NCBI RefSeq assembly: GCF_021530565.1
Contig: NZ_JAKGBI010000016.1
Coordinates: 1 to 64,000 of the forward strand
Direction of reading: 5' to 3'
DNA from: Pseudoalteromonas sp. SMS1
GTDB lineage: Bacteria > Pseudomonadota > Gammaproteobacteria > Enterobacterales > Alteromonadaceae
Length of the DNA stretch: 64,000 nt
Part shown: piece by piece, positions 55,396-64,000 of the stretch
Layout: every line of letters starts with the position of its first letter
Position numbering within the stretch: position 1 is the first letter of the stretch
Notes under the pieces: generated by a model
Told to the model about the DNA's origin: nothing
What the model saw: the letters and a program-made list of their open reading frames with translations, nothing else
The model's database searches: none
Program-made: the position numbers and the translations under genes

Positions 55396-55995
55396 CTATT
55401 CTGCCATTATTTTGTCTTTTAGAACCGTGCACAGGGGGTACGGAACTTCATTTGGCAATAGCGCCTTAGCGGACTCTAGTTGATGATTGTCTATGTGTCC
55501 TTTTATTGTTGTGGCAAGCTCTGTCACGTCGGTGACGTTTTGGACCCACTGATGCACATATAAGTCTACCGCTTCGCTAGAGAGCCCGATTTGAATTGCA
55601 CGATGCGCAAGTGGTTGTAGGAATATGTCGCGCTCCGGATCCCACTGAATCCGAACGGGTGTACTATTTTTTAGTTTTAACCAGGCTGCTTTATCTGTGA
55701 ATTCCTTCGCTTGATGGCTTAAAAGACTATGATTAAGTGCCCACTCGAATCCTTCTCTACTGATATCAATCGCCAGAATTCGATTTTGACCAGCGTCTTT
55801 TTGCGCCCAACCAGAACGATACATCATCCAAAGAAATGAAGGCTTAATCCAAGTCATTCGCTCCATTTTAAAAGGCGGCGAAATAAACGTACCATGGGCA
55901 AGTGTGGAGTTGGCAATCGCGTCGTTGTAAGCTTGGTAAACACGAATGGTTTGTTTGTCATAAACGGCACGGATCTGCCGATTTGGAAAAGTCAT
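55396..55995 (-). CDS. DUF4291 protein
   Basis: A 199-residue soluble protein. RQIRAVYDKQTIRVYQAYND, RMTWIKPSFLWMMYRSGWAQ and VRIQWDPERD are the conserved blocks of DUF4291, a family of unknown function found widely in bacteria and fungi. Full length. Stand-alone. Confidence 0.9.
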   Translation of the reverse strand: MTFPNRQIRAVYDKQTIRVYQAYNDAIANSTLAHGTFISPPFKMERMTWIKPSFLWMMYRSGWAQKDAGQNRILAIDISREGFEWALNHSLLSHQAKEFTDKAAWLKLKNSTPVRIQWDPERDIFLQPLAHRAIQIGLSSEAVDLYVHQWVQNVTDVTELATTIKGHIDNHQLESAKALLPNEVPYPLCTVLKDKIMAE

Positions 55996-56867
55996 TTATT
56001 TTTTTATTCTCTATTGATTAGACGTTACTTATGTTTGTTGGGTTACGGGCATTATTACTGATTGCTTGAGTACGAGCAACTGAGAGGGCTTTGATTTTTC
56101 ATAAAATTTAATGGGTATGTCTGTTTTGGCACGTAACTAAGTAACTCAATCTATCTATGTAACAATAGTAAAGGGTCATGGACAATGATGAGAGAAGTGG
56201 GTGAAGGTGATGTTTTATATGTCGAATTCATGAGCTTGCTGGTGTATTTCCTTTAGAAGTTTGCTTAACGCTTCTTATTGTATTAGAACAAAAAATTGAC
56301 TGATTGAGCTCCATTTAGGAGGGCACATTACAAGTGCTTATTTTAATCCATTTTTAAATTTTTGAGTTTCCAATTGTATGTGTTTTATACAGTGGCCTTG
56401 AAAAATGACAGAGATATAAAACAAGTGGATCCGAAAGGCTCAAAGATTATGATATAGAATGAGATAAAAAATAAACGGTGCTCTTAATATAGCAATTCGT
56501 CTTTTTCTCCCAATATAAATTTAAAAGTATTTTATATGAAAGGCTATTATTTGATTCTCACTCTGTTAAGTTTTTTATACCATGCGATGCATTGTTAACC
56601 TGGCTATTGAACAATGGTTTGGGTATTTAGTCTTTTTAACATGACAGTGTCAAACCAAGTAATTCAATTTTCCTAGCTCGATGTGCTTTTATCAGCGCTT
56701 GCCCTAATAAAGTTTATTTTAGTTGATGGCCACAGAAAACAAATCAAGCATGGATACATTGCAGTGATTGGGACTCTGACAGAGAGTGTGTAAAGCTATA
56801 TAAGCAATTGTCTATTAGAGTGAATTTAAATAAAAATAACCAAGGCTAGTCAATATATAGGTTTAAA
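55996..56867. other. Long AT-rich intergenic region, nothing recognised
   Basis: About 870 bp between divergent genes. No coding frame with recognisable content, repeats or RNA gene. It should carry promoters for both neighbours. Confidence 0.4.
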
Positions 56868-57383
56868 ATGCCAATAAAAGAAGTACAAAGAATTATACGT
56901 GTCGACCATGCTGGGGAGCGAGGTGCGATCTGCATCTACAGGGCACAGCGCTTTATTGCTCGTTTGTTGTATAAAGATTTGGTAAAACAACTCGATGAGA
57001 TGTTGGCGCATGAAAAACAGCACTGCGATACATTTAACACCTGGCTCAGAGTAAATAATGTTAGGCACTGTTACGCACTTTGGCTTTGGTCATTGGGCGG
57101 GTATTTACTGGGTGGGGTTACGGCTCTAATGGGTAAAAAAGCAATATGGGTATGTACTCAAGCAGTTGAATCTACAGTACTGCACCATCTAGAGAGACAA
57201 CTAGCATACTTGGAAGTGCATGACCAAAGTGCATTTCAGGCAGTAATGAGTATTAAAAAAGACGAAGAAGAGCATTTAAATTTTGGTATTGAACTTGGTT
57301 CAAACTCAATCTTATATCTACCAATACGGCTAGTGGTAAAATCATCAACTAAGTTTGCTATTTGGTTGTCAACTAGATTATAA
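56868..57383 (+). CDS. coq7: Coq7-like diiron demethoxyubiquinone hydroxylase
   Basis: A 171-residue protein. RVDHAGERGAICIYRAQ (first Glu ligand), LAHEKQHCDTF (Glu and His ligands), TQAVESTVLHHLERQL and KKDEEEHLNFG (ExxH) are the carboxylate-bridged diiron motifs of Coq7/UbiM-like hydroxylases. LGGVTALMGKKAIW matches the membrane-associated region. It would carry out the C6 hydroxylation step of ubiquinone synthesis. Flanked by long intergenic DNA and no other quinone gene. Its usual function is inferred from motif conservation; being a paralogue is possible. Confidence 0.88.
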   Translation: MPIKEVQRIIRVDHAGERGAICIYRAQRFIARLLYKDLVKQLDEMLAHEKQHCDTFNTWLRVNNVRHCYALWLWSLGGYLLGGVTALMGKKAIWVCTQAVESTVLHHLERQLAYLEVHDQSAFQAVMSIKKDEEEHLNFGIELGSNSILYLPIRLVVKSSTKFAIWLSTRL

Positions 57384-57597
57384 AGTAATGATAGGCTGAA
57401 TTTTATTCGATTGACTATGCGTGACAGGAACAGCCTCTTCGAATAACATTACAGTTTGAATAAATTATATTTTTAGCCGTGTTGTTTTTAATTTTTAACG
57501 ATTAGCGCACAGTCTAGTAGTAATCACAGCTCGGTTTTTTCAGTAATGTTGCTGGGGGATATTAATTTACTCTTTTACCTTGCGTTGATTGTTAAAT

Positions 57598-57629
57598 AAA
57601 AAGCCGAAGTACAAAGACTTCGGCTTTTA
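57598..57629. terminator. Bidirectional terminator before the M3 peptidase gene end
   Basis: AAAAAGCCGAAGT (57598-57610) pairs with ACTTCGGCTTTT (57617-57628), loop ACAAAG. A and T tracts on both sides. It ends the minus-strand peptidase gene and probably the coq7 transcript. Confidence 0.9.
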
Positions 57630-57639
57630 TAAGGTGGGA

Positions 57640-59802
57640 TTAGTCTAGACCTCTGTTACGCAATAGCGCGTCTGTGGTTGGTTTCCTACCTCTAAAGCCT
57701 TCATACGCTTCAAAGTAATCTAGCGTGTCGCCACGGCTGTAGATAAATTGGTACAAGCGTTCTGCGGTTTCTGGATCAAAAATGTCTTTCTTCTCTAGGA
57801 AAGCGTCGAAGCCATCTGCATCTAAGATTTCAGACCACATGTAAGCATAGTAAGCAGATGAATAACCGCCTGCAAAAATATGCCCAAAGTGTGTACTACG
57901 GTGTCGCATGATGATTTCTTCAGGCTTGCCGTACTCAGTTAAAATCTTGTTCTCGAATGCGCGCACATCGAGATCTTTTACATCGGTCATTTGGTGATAT
58001 GCCATATCTACAAGTGCAGATGCGGTAAATTCAACCGTTGCAAACCCTTGGTTGAAAGTACCTGCTTGTTTGATACGCTCAAGTAGCGCTTCAGGCATTG
58101 GTTCATTCGTTTTATAATGAAGCGCGAATTTTTTAAGCATTTCAGGTTGAGCGATGAAATGTTCAAATAGTTGCGCAGGGAACTCTACCCAGTCACGTGG
58201 TACGCTTGTACCTGCTAGCGTCGGGTAAGTAACATTTGAAAGTAGGCCGTGTAGTGCGTGTCCAAACTCATGGAATAAAGTAACCGCGTCTGAGTAGCTC
58301 ATTAACGTCGGCTCACCTTCAGCAGGTTTGTTTAGATTCATATTGTTTAGAATTAATGGCTTAACATCACCAGCGAGCTTCTGCTGTGTGCGGAATGAGC
58401 TCATCCAAGCACCAGAGCGTTTTGTTGAGCGTGCATAGTAGTCGCCATAGAACAAGCCAATTGCCTTGCCAGCTTTATCTTGCACTTCCCAAACACGTAC
58501 AACTGGATTGTATACTGGGATGTCTGTACGCTCGACAAACTTCAGACCGAATAAGCGTTCCGCTGTGTAGAACTGTGCTTCGATCATATTATTCAGCTCG
58601 AAGTACTCTGCGATTTGGCCTTGGTCTAGGTCAAATTTCGCTTTACGTACTTTCTCAGCGTAATAGCGCCAATCCCAAGGCTCAAGTTCATGAGTGACCC
58701 CTTCAGCGGCCATTAGCTCTTTAATCCATTCACGTTCTTGCTCTGCTTTCTCAACAGCTGGTTCCCAAACTTTCAATAATAGGTCCATTGCTGTTTCCGG
58801 CGTACTTGCCATTGAATTGCTGAGCACGTATTCAGAATGATGTTTATATCCTAAAAGTTGAGCACGTTTTGCGCGCAGCTCTACGATTTCGGCAATGATA
58901 GCTTTGTTATCAAATTCGTTGTCATTGTCGCCACGGTTTGCCCATCCTTTGAACGCTTTCTCACGCAGATCACGTCTGTCAGAGAATTGTAAGAAAGGCT
59001 GTACACTTGAGCGGTTAAGTGTAATGACGTATTTACCTGGTAGATCTCTTGCTGTCGCTGCCGCCGCTGCCGCGTCGCGTTGTGCTTGTGGTAGACCAGC
59101 GAGATCAGATTCTTCTAGCACTAAAGTGAAGGCGCGAGAGTCGTTTAGTGAGTTCTGACCAAATTCAGTCGTCAGTGCTGAAATACGCTCGTTAATTTTT
59201 GCAAACTCGGCACGTTGCTCGCCTGTTAGCTGTGCACCTGAGCGAACAAAGCTGTTGTAAACACGTTCAAGTAAACGCGTTTGCTCAGCGTTCAAAAGTG
59301 CCGAACCACGGTTTTCATATACCTTAGCAACACGTTTGAATAACGCTTCATTCATGCGAATTTCGTTGCGATGACGCGTTAACAGTGGAGAAACTTCTCT
59401 CTGCAACTTTTGCATCTGATCGTTTGATTCAGTGTTTGATAAGTTAAAGAATACCGCAGAAACACGTGAAAGTGTTGAACCCGCTAATTCCATTGCCGCG
59501 ATAGTGTTGTCAAAGTCAGCAGGGCGTTCGTTTTCAGTAATTGCATCAATTTCTTTTTTATGTTCTACGATGGCTTGATTGAACGCAGGTAAGAAGTGTG
59601 CTGTTTTAATTTGACCAAGAGGTGGAGCACCGAATGGTGTATTCCACTCTTGGAAGAATGGGTTTTGTTTGATGTCACTGCTTGATGCTTCTGCAACAGT
59701 TTTTTCTGCAGTAGTCGCTTGTTGCTCTTCAGGCGCTTTCGAACAGCCCGTAAATAAAACGGCTGCTGATATTGCCAAAGCTAGATGAGTTTTTCTTAGC
59801 AC
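57640..59802 (-). CDS. M3-family metallopeptidase lipoprotein, Dcp-like
   Basis: A 720-residue lipoprotein (MLRKTHLALAISAAVLFTGC, lipobox FTGC). The zinc site is HEFGH at 511-515 followed by ALHG, and the third ligand lies downstream in FATVEFTASALVDM. Motifs NPFFQEWNTPFGAPP and the large helical body match peptidyl-dipeptidase Dcp and oligopeptidase A. Periplasmic lipoprotein forms are common in Alteromonadales and are thought to digest peptides. Single gene with its own terminator. Confidence 0.94.
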   Translation of the reverse strand: MLRKTHLALAISAAVLFTGCSKAPEEQQATTAEKTVAEASSSDIKQNPFFQEWNTPFGAPPLGQIKTAHFLPAFNQAIVEHKKEIDAITENERPADFDNTIAAMELAGSTLSRVSAVFFNLSNTESNDQMQKLQREVSPLLTRHRNEIRMNEALFKRVAKVYENRGSALLNAEQTRLLERVYNSFVRSGAQLTGEQRAEFAKINERISALTTEFGQNSLNDSRAFTLVLEESDLAGLPQAQRDAAAAAATARDLPGKYVITLNRSSVQPFLQFSDRRDLREKAFKGWANRGDNDNEFDNKAIIAEIVELRAKRAQLLGYKHHSEYVLSNSMASTPETAMDLLLKVWEPAVEKAEQEREWIKELMAAEGVTHELEPWDWRYYAEKVRKAKFDLDQGQIAEYFELNNMIEAQFYTAERLFGLKFVERTDIPVYNPVVRVWEVQDKAGKAIGLFYGDYYARSTKRSGAWMSSFRTQQKLAGDVKPLILNNMNLNKPAEGEPTLMSYSDAVTLFHEFGHALHGLLSNVTYPTLAGTSVPRDWVEFPAQLFEHFIAQPEMLKKFALHYKTNEPMPEALLERIKQAGTFNQGFATVEFTASALVDMAYHQMTDVKDLDVRAFENKILTEYGKPEEIIMRHRSTHFGHIFAGGYSSAYYAYMWSEILDADGFDAFLEKKDIFDPETAERLYQFIYSRGDTLDYFEAYEGFRGRKPTTDALLRNRGLD

Positions 59803-59845
59803 TGGGTATCCCCTAATAGAATTGGTGTAATGTTATAATATACTT

Positions 59846-59861
59846 GTATCTGAAATGATAC
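59846..59861. promoter_or_regulatory. Dyad upstream of the M3 peptidase gene
   Basis: GTATC TGAAAT GATAC is a 5-bp inverted repeat 44 bases before the minus-strand start, next to TATAAC-like promoter sequence. Possible operator. Confidence 0.25.
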
Positions 59862-60145
59862 CTAACAAAACTTGCAATATGTGGGTGCTTGTCGCAAAAA
59901 AGTCACTGTTGAGCTTAAAAATCTGCAAACTGGGCTTGTTTTTTGGGGATTTATCCTAGTTTTAGGGAGATTTTAAATAACCTCATCAGCTAACAGTACC
60001 ATCATGTGTTGTCATTTTTAATAGGTTTGTTCACAAAATCACTCCGTTTTATTGCATAAAGTCGACTTAAACAATTTATTGGACTATTTAACTTATCAAT
60101 ACGTATCACAGGTTCAATATTTGAAGGATAAAATGGCAGAGCATT
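59862..60145. other. Divergent intergenic region
   Basis: It separates the M3 peptidase gene from the serine hydrolase gene. No coding content recognised; a TTG-AAGGATAAA block near 60121 precedes a short overlapping frame rather than the hydrolase start. Confidence 0.35.
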
Positions 60146-61489
60146 ATGGCTATGTATAAAACCGTAATCGAGTGTGTGACGAGATTCGTGCATATGACGG
60201 CATGGGTAGGCGGGGCGTTGAGTACTGGTGCTGCTTGGTCTAATACTTTTAACGCCAAGTTATCAGATGAACAGTCCGATCCGACAAAACTCGGTTTAAT
60301 GGTTGGCTTTCCACCTCCAATCGATAAACGAGTAACACAGCCAGACTCTAACTTCTTTAGCTTTCCGAATCTGCGTTGGTCGGTATGTAATATGCGCGCT
60401 TTGCTACCTACCGCGCGTGTAGACAGACACCCTTTTAGTGCGACGCCTTTGCCATACAAATTGGTCGAAGGCATAGACCACGTAGAATTTACGCCTTTGA
60501 ATAGTCAGGTTCGTTTGAATTGGCGTGAAAGTTTGGCAGCAAACTATACCGATGGCATTTTGGTCTTACACAAAAACAAAATTGTTTATGAACAGTACCG
60601 GGGCTGTCTCAATGAAAGAACCAACCATGCTGCTATGTCGATGACAAAGTCACTGACAGGGCTAGTGGCTGAAATCCTCGTCGCTCGTGGAGAGCTTGAC
60701 GAACATGCTAGAGTTGATGTGCTCATTCCTGAATTACAGTCATCTGCTTTTGGTGATACAACGGTCAGACAAATTATGGATATGACTAGTGCACTGAAAT
60801 ACAGCGAAAACTATGCCGATCCAAACGCTGACATATGGAAATATAGTTATGCGGCAAATCCTCTGCCCAAGCCCAGTGAATATAAAGGGCCAGTTGGTTA
60901 TTTCGAATATCTACAAACGGTGCAAAAAGGCGGGCAGCATGGACAAAAGTTTGGATATAAAACCGTCAATAGCGATGTGTTGGGGTGGATAGTTGCACGT
61001 GTCACTGGGAAAAAATTCAATCATTTATTAAGCGAACTCGTTTGGTCAAAGTTAGGAATGGAATATAGCGCAGATATCACAGTGGATGGTTTGGGTACGC
61101 CGTTTGCAGGAGGTGGGTTAAGTGCAACACTCAGAGACTTAGCTAGAGTCGGTATTGTGATGCTCAACAAGGGTAAGATAAATGGTGTTCAAGTGATCCC
61201 TGCGTCAGCAGTGTTAAGTATTCGTCAAGGGGGTGATAAAAGAGTATTCTCAGCGGCTGGTTTTAAGACCATGCCCAATGGAAGTTACCGTAGTATGTGG
61301 TGGCATTTCCACAATGAGCATGAGGCTTTTGCGGCAAGAGGCGTGCACGGGCAAACAATATACATTGACCCTAAAGCTGAGATGGTCATTGTCAGGCTCT
61401 CCTCACACCCAGTCGCGGCAAACTCTGCCATAGATCCGACCTCTTTACCTGCCTATCATGCATTGGCTAAATTTTTAATAGCGCAGTAA
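60146..61489 (+). CDS. Beta-lactamase-fold serine hydrolase, 6-aminohexanoate-dimer hydrolase-like
   Basis: A 447-residue protein. The SxxK motif is in AAMSMTKSLTGL (nucleophile Ser and general base Lys), and GYKTVNSDVLGWIVARVTGK holds the second conserved region with Tyr and Asn. RGVHGQTIYIDPKAEMVIV corresponds to the KTG-like strand. The sequence is close to the NylB and class C beta-lactamase/esterase group. The start is uncertain: ATG 60146 or 60152. A hydrophobic N-terminal stretch (VHMTAWVGGALSTGAAW) may be a signal peptide. Substrate unknown. Confidence 0.82.
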   Translation: MAMYKTVIECVTRFVHMTAWVGGALSTGAAWSNTFNAKLSDEQSDPTKLGLMVGFPPPIDKRVTQPDSNFFSFPNLRWSVCNMRALLPTARVDRHPFSATPLPYKLVEGIDHVEFTPLNSQVRLNWRESLAANYTDGILVLHKNKIVYEQYRGCLNERTNHAAMSMTKSLTGLVAEILVARGELDEHARVDVLIPELQSSAFGDTTVRQIMDMTSALKYSENYADPNADIWKYSYAANPLPKPSEYKGPVGYFEYLQTVQKGGQHGQKFGYKTVNSDVLGWIVARVTGKKFNHLLSELVWSKLGMEYSADITVDGLGTPFAGGGLSATLRDLARVGIVMLNKGKINGVQVIPASAVLSIRQGGDKRVFSAAGFKTMPNGSYRSMWWHFHNEHEAFAARGVHGQTIYIDPKAEMVIVRLSSHPVAANSAIDPTSLPAYHALAKFLIAQ

Positions 61490-61932
61490 TAGCTGTCTAA
61501 ACCTCAAGCAATGACTTTGAAGCTGCGCTTGGATAAATGCAGACTTTGAACTGTTTGTTAAAGACAAGTAGGTGTTTGGCGTGATGATGTTCAGTTGATA
61601 ACCCAAAGATTTTGAGTGCCTTGGCACAAGAAGTGGTTAAGCAAAGCTCTGGTTGATGATGTCAGTTTTTTTGTTTTGATATGTGCAATTACTGTGAGGC
61701 GGCATGATGGCTTATAGAACAGCAGTGACTGCAGGAGCAAAGCAAAAAACAGACTCAGTTTGCCCTCTAGACAGCGGTTTGGTCATTTGTTATTTGTTCT
61801 GATTTTGTGCACAATGTAGCCACTGTTTGATAACACTTACTTCAGTGACAACCAAGTGGTTCTGAAGGCGATTTTGGGGCAAGCAATTGTCACAATGAGT
61901 ATTAAAAATAATAATGGAAGGTAACGAATCTC
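61490..61932. other. Intergenic region without recognised gene
   Basis: About 440 bp between the hydrolase and hscC genes. No coding frame, hairpin or operator stands out. GGAAGGTAA ahead of ATG 61933 contains the ribosome binding site. Confidence 0.4.
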
Positions 61933-63618
61933 ATGGCCATAATTGGAATTGACCTAGGGACGACGAATAGTGCTTGCTGTGTATGGCAAGACGATGAGCT
62001 TATTAAAGTCCCAAACGCGTTAGACTCTTACCTTACTCCCTCCGTAGTTGGAATCGACGAAGATCAAAATGTCATTGTCGGTCAAATTGCAAAAGAACGT
62101 CTTCTGACACACTCAGAAAAGACGGTGGCAGTATTTAAACGGTTAATGGGCAGTGAGCACGTGGTCAAGTTGGGCTCAAAGTCCTTTTCAGCACCCGAAT
62201 TATCTGCGTTAGTAATTAAAAGCTTGATTAAAGATGCTGAAACGCTTCTTGAAGAAACGGTGACGGAAGCGGTGATCAGTGTGCCCGCCTATTTCAATGA
62301 AAATCAAAGAGCTGCTACCAAATTAGCGGGTGAGCTTGCAGGTATAAAAGTGCGCAGACTGATTAACGAGCCAACAGCAGCGGCAATGGCCTATGGCTTG
62401 AATAAACGTGACGAAGGGACGTTTCTAATCCTGGATATGGGTGGCGGCACGTTTGATGTTTCTATTCTGGAGTACTTTTCGGGCGTAATGGAAGTACACG
62501 CATGTTCTGGCGACAATTTTCTGGGTGGTGAAGATTTTGTCCAAGTAATGATTGATGATGTGTTAAATCAATTGAATGTCACAAAGTCCGAATTGACCAA
62601 GCAGGAGCACCATTTAATTTATCTGCAGATGGAGTCGCTTAAAAAACGCATAGACCAAATTGAAGAAGAGACTTTACAGCTTCAAATTAACAACAAGTAT
62701 GTTGATTTTAAGGCAAGTAATCAATGGTTTATGAGCCTAATTAACCCTCTTTTATTACGTGTAAAAAAGCCTATTCAATCGGCTCTACAGGATGCTGATA
62801 TGAGCCCTAGTGAAATCGACGAAGTCATTTTAGTAGGGGGAGCTACGCGACTTCGGCAGTTTCGAGTTGCGATTGCGAAGCTGTTTGGAAGGCTCCCATC
62901 ATGTGATTTGGACCCCGACACTGTGGTGGGTATTGGCGCCGGTATTCAGGCTGGATTATTAGCTGAAAATCAAGCCTTACAGGATGTTGTTTTAACCGAT
63001 GTTTGTCCTTACACATTAGGAACTGAAGTGTTGGATCAAAATTACAACCCCGGCGTATTTTTACCTGTGATCGAGCGTAATACTGTCGTCCCTGTCAGTA
63101 TTGAAAAAAAGGTTTATACCGTCAACGATAATCAAAAGCAGATTCTGGTTAAGATATTTCAGGGTGAAAACAGACTGGTAGAAAAAAATGTCTGTCTTGG
63201 TTTTTTAAATGTGCCTGTGCCGAAAGCAAAAGCGGGAGAACATCCAATCACAGTAAGGTACAGCTACGATATGAGTGGACTCTTGGTGGTTGATATTACC
63301 ATTGAAGCCACTGGCGCAAAATTCAACAAAATCATTGAGAATGCGCCGGGTGCATTGAGCGAAAAAGAAAAACAAAAAGTACTTTCGAAATTGGATAAAA
63401 TTAAATTTCACCCACGGGATAATCAAAAAAATAAACAGTTGATAGCCAAAGCAGATAGACTGTATGAGTCATACTTAGGTGAAGCAAGAGAGCTGATTGC
63501 AATCTCAGTTACAAATTTTGAACGTGTTCTCGAAGAGCAAAATGAAATAGCAATTAAGAAAGCGCAAGTTAAATTTTCAAACTTTTTAGAAGCATTGGAA
63601 ATAGAAGGACGTTTCTAA
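61933..63618 (+). CDS. hscC: Hsp70-family chaperone HscC
   Basis: A 561-residue short Hsp70. The ATPase domain has IGIDLGTTNSACCVW, VPAYFNENQRAATKLAG, RLINEPTAAAMAYG, ILDMGGGTFDVSILE and VILVGGATRL. The substrate part is shortened compared with DnaK and lacks the EEVD-like tail, as in HscC. GTNxxSxxF-like pocket residues cannot be assigned by eye. The stop (TAATG) overlaps the start of the J-domain gene, so the two are coupled. In E. coli hscC lies next to the J-domain genes djlB and djlC, which matches this arrangement. Confidence 0.93.
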   Translation: MAIIGIDLGTTNSACCVWQDDELIKVPNALDSYLTPSVVGIDEDQNVIVGQIAKERLLTHSEKTVAVFKRLMGSEHVVKLGSKSFSAPELSALVIKSLIKDAETLLEETVTEAVISVPAYFNENQRAATKLAGELAGIKVRRLINEPTAAAMAYGLNKRDEGTFLILDMGGGTFDVSILEYFSGVMEVHACSGDNFLGGEDFVQVMIDDVLNQLNVTKSELTKQEHHLIYLQMESLKKRIDQIEEETLQLQINNKYVDFKASNQWFMSLINPLLLRVKKPIQSALQDADMSPSEIDEVILVGGATRLRQFRVAIAKLFGRLPSCDLDPDTVVGIGAGIQAGLLAENQALQDVVLTDVCPYTLGTEVLDQNYNPGVFLPVIERNTVVPVSIEKKVYTVNDNQKQILVKIFQGENRLVEKNVCLGFLNVPVPKAKAGEHPITVRYSYDMSGLLVVDITIEATGAKFNKIIENAPGALSEKEKQKVLSKLDKIKFHPRDNQKNKQLIAKADRLYESYLGEARELIAISVTNFERVLEEQNEIAIKKAQVKFSNFLEALEIEGRF

Positions 63619-64000
63619 TGTCTGTTTGGGATATTTTAAAAATACAAGAAACGAAGGATGTTAAAGCCATAAAAGCGGCTTACGCCAACCAGCTAAAAGT
63701 GTCTCGTCCAGATGCTCATCCGGAAGCGTTTCAAACCCTTCACTCGGCCTATAAAAGTGCGCTTAACTGGGCTAAAACAGCACCCGAAGCAAGCTCTGGG
63801 GTTAACATTTCGATAGAAACTAGTTCAATAGAAGACATATCCTCCGAGCAAGATGTCGTTGTAGAGGCTGCTAAGGATTCAGACACCTTCGATGAAATGG
63901 AACATGAAAGGCAAGCTGAATTAGACGAAATGCAAGTTGAATATCAACACCACATTGAAGAGATTACTAAAGTTTTTGATGATAAAGCAGCGAGAAATAA
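63618..64000 (+). CDS. J-domain co-chaperone of HscC (DjlB/DjlC-like), 3' end outside window
   Basis: The frame is open to the right edge; 127 residues visible. MSVWDILKIQ opens a J-domain-like segment with AIKAAYANQLKVSRPDAHPE and FQTLHSAYKSAL. The classical HPD tripeptide is RPD here, as I recall is usual for the DjlB/DjlC group. An acidic, coiled segment (EMEHERQAELDEMQVEY) follows. It overlaps the hscC stop codon by one base. Confidence 0.85.
   Translation, partial: MSVWDILKIQETKDVKAIKAAYANQLKVSRPDAHPEAFQTLHSAYKSALNWAKTAPEASSGVNISIETSSIEDISSEQDVVVEAAKDSDTFDEMEHERQAELDEMQVEYQHHIEEITKVFDDKAARN

Noticed and set aside
58386..58697. 103-residue plus-strand frame opposite the M3 peptidase gene
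   Set aside because: Antisense to conserved catalytic-domain coding sequence; no family likeness.
1..64000. CRISPR array, tRNA, rRNA, prophage or insertion sequence
   Set aside because: Looked for regularly spaced repeats, T-loop consensus, transposase motifs (DDE, HUH) and phage structural genes; none was seen.

Overview
The window looks like chromosome of a marine gammaproteobacterium of the Alteromonadales, most likely Pseudoalteromonas or a close relative. This is inferred from the low-to-moderate GC content, the many secreted and lipoprotein genes, the M3-family lipoprotein dipeptidase, the DUF5916 outer-membrane protein, the hscC/J-domain pair and an RraB-like protein. No tRNA, rRNA, CRISPR array, insertion sequence or phage gene was recognised by eye.

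Region 1 (1-18472) is one uninterrupted plus-strand operon for a nonribosomal peptide. In order it encodes: an NRPS whose 5' part lies outside the window (A-PCP end visible), a DUF6875-type protein, a kynurenine 3-monooxygenase-like flavoprotein with a C-terminal membrane anchor, a periplasmic Ntn-hydrolase of the penicillin/AHL acylase family (PvdQ type), an M20 amidohydrolase, a DUF5916 outer-membrane beta-barrel, a two-module NRPS (docking-C-A-PCP-C-A-PCP), a free thioesterase with its own docking domain, and a PvdE/SyrD-type ABC exporter. Genes overlap or lie 11-31 bp apart. An exporter of the pyoverdine type next to a periplasmic acylase suggests that an acylated precursor is exported and trimmed outside the cytoplasm. 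I do not recognise the gene order as a known cluster, and it is the best candidate for an undescribed system here.

Region 2 (18.5-31.2 kb) is a loose set of secreted or unknown proteins: DUF6265, a DUF4350-like lipoprotein, a FAD/NAD-binding-like protein, lipoproteins and a Tat-exported beta-helix protein. It also holds a cupin gene and a compact minus-strand operon DUF4177-yidD-TM2-M48. A frameshifted gene remnant lies near 30.9-31.2 kb.

Region 3 (31.4-47 kb) holds a secreted sphingomyelinase-like phosphodiesterase, a MAPEG protein with an apparently membrane-anchored AraC regulator, a macro-domain protein, a DsbA-like thioredoxin, a pentapeptide-repeat protein, a PhyH-like dioxygenase, a bacterial voltage-gated sodium channel, an RraB-like protein, a PD40 propeller protein followed by a decayed copy of itself, a MASE2 hybrid histidine kinase, and a lipoprotein joining five DUF5011 repeats to a SUMF1 fold.

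Region 4 (47-64 kb) holds small YciI and VOC proteins, an RstAB-like two-component system sharing a regulatory region with four GCTTAC repeats with a divergent lipoprotein gene, a three-gene lipoprotein/Sel1 cluster, a DUF4291 protein, a Coq7 homologue, a large M3 metallopeptidase, a beta-lactamase-fold hydrolase, and hscC followed by the start of its J-domain partner, cut by the window end. Several clear intrinsic terminators separate these units.
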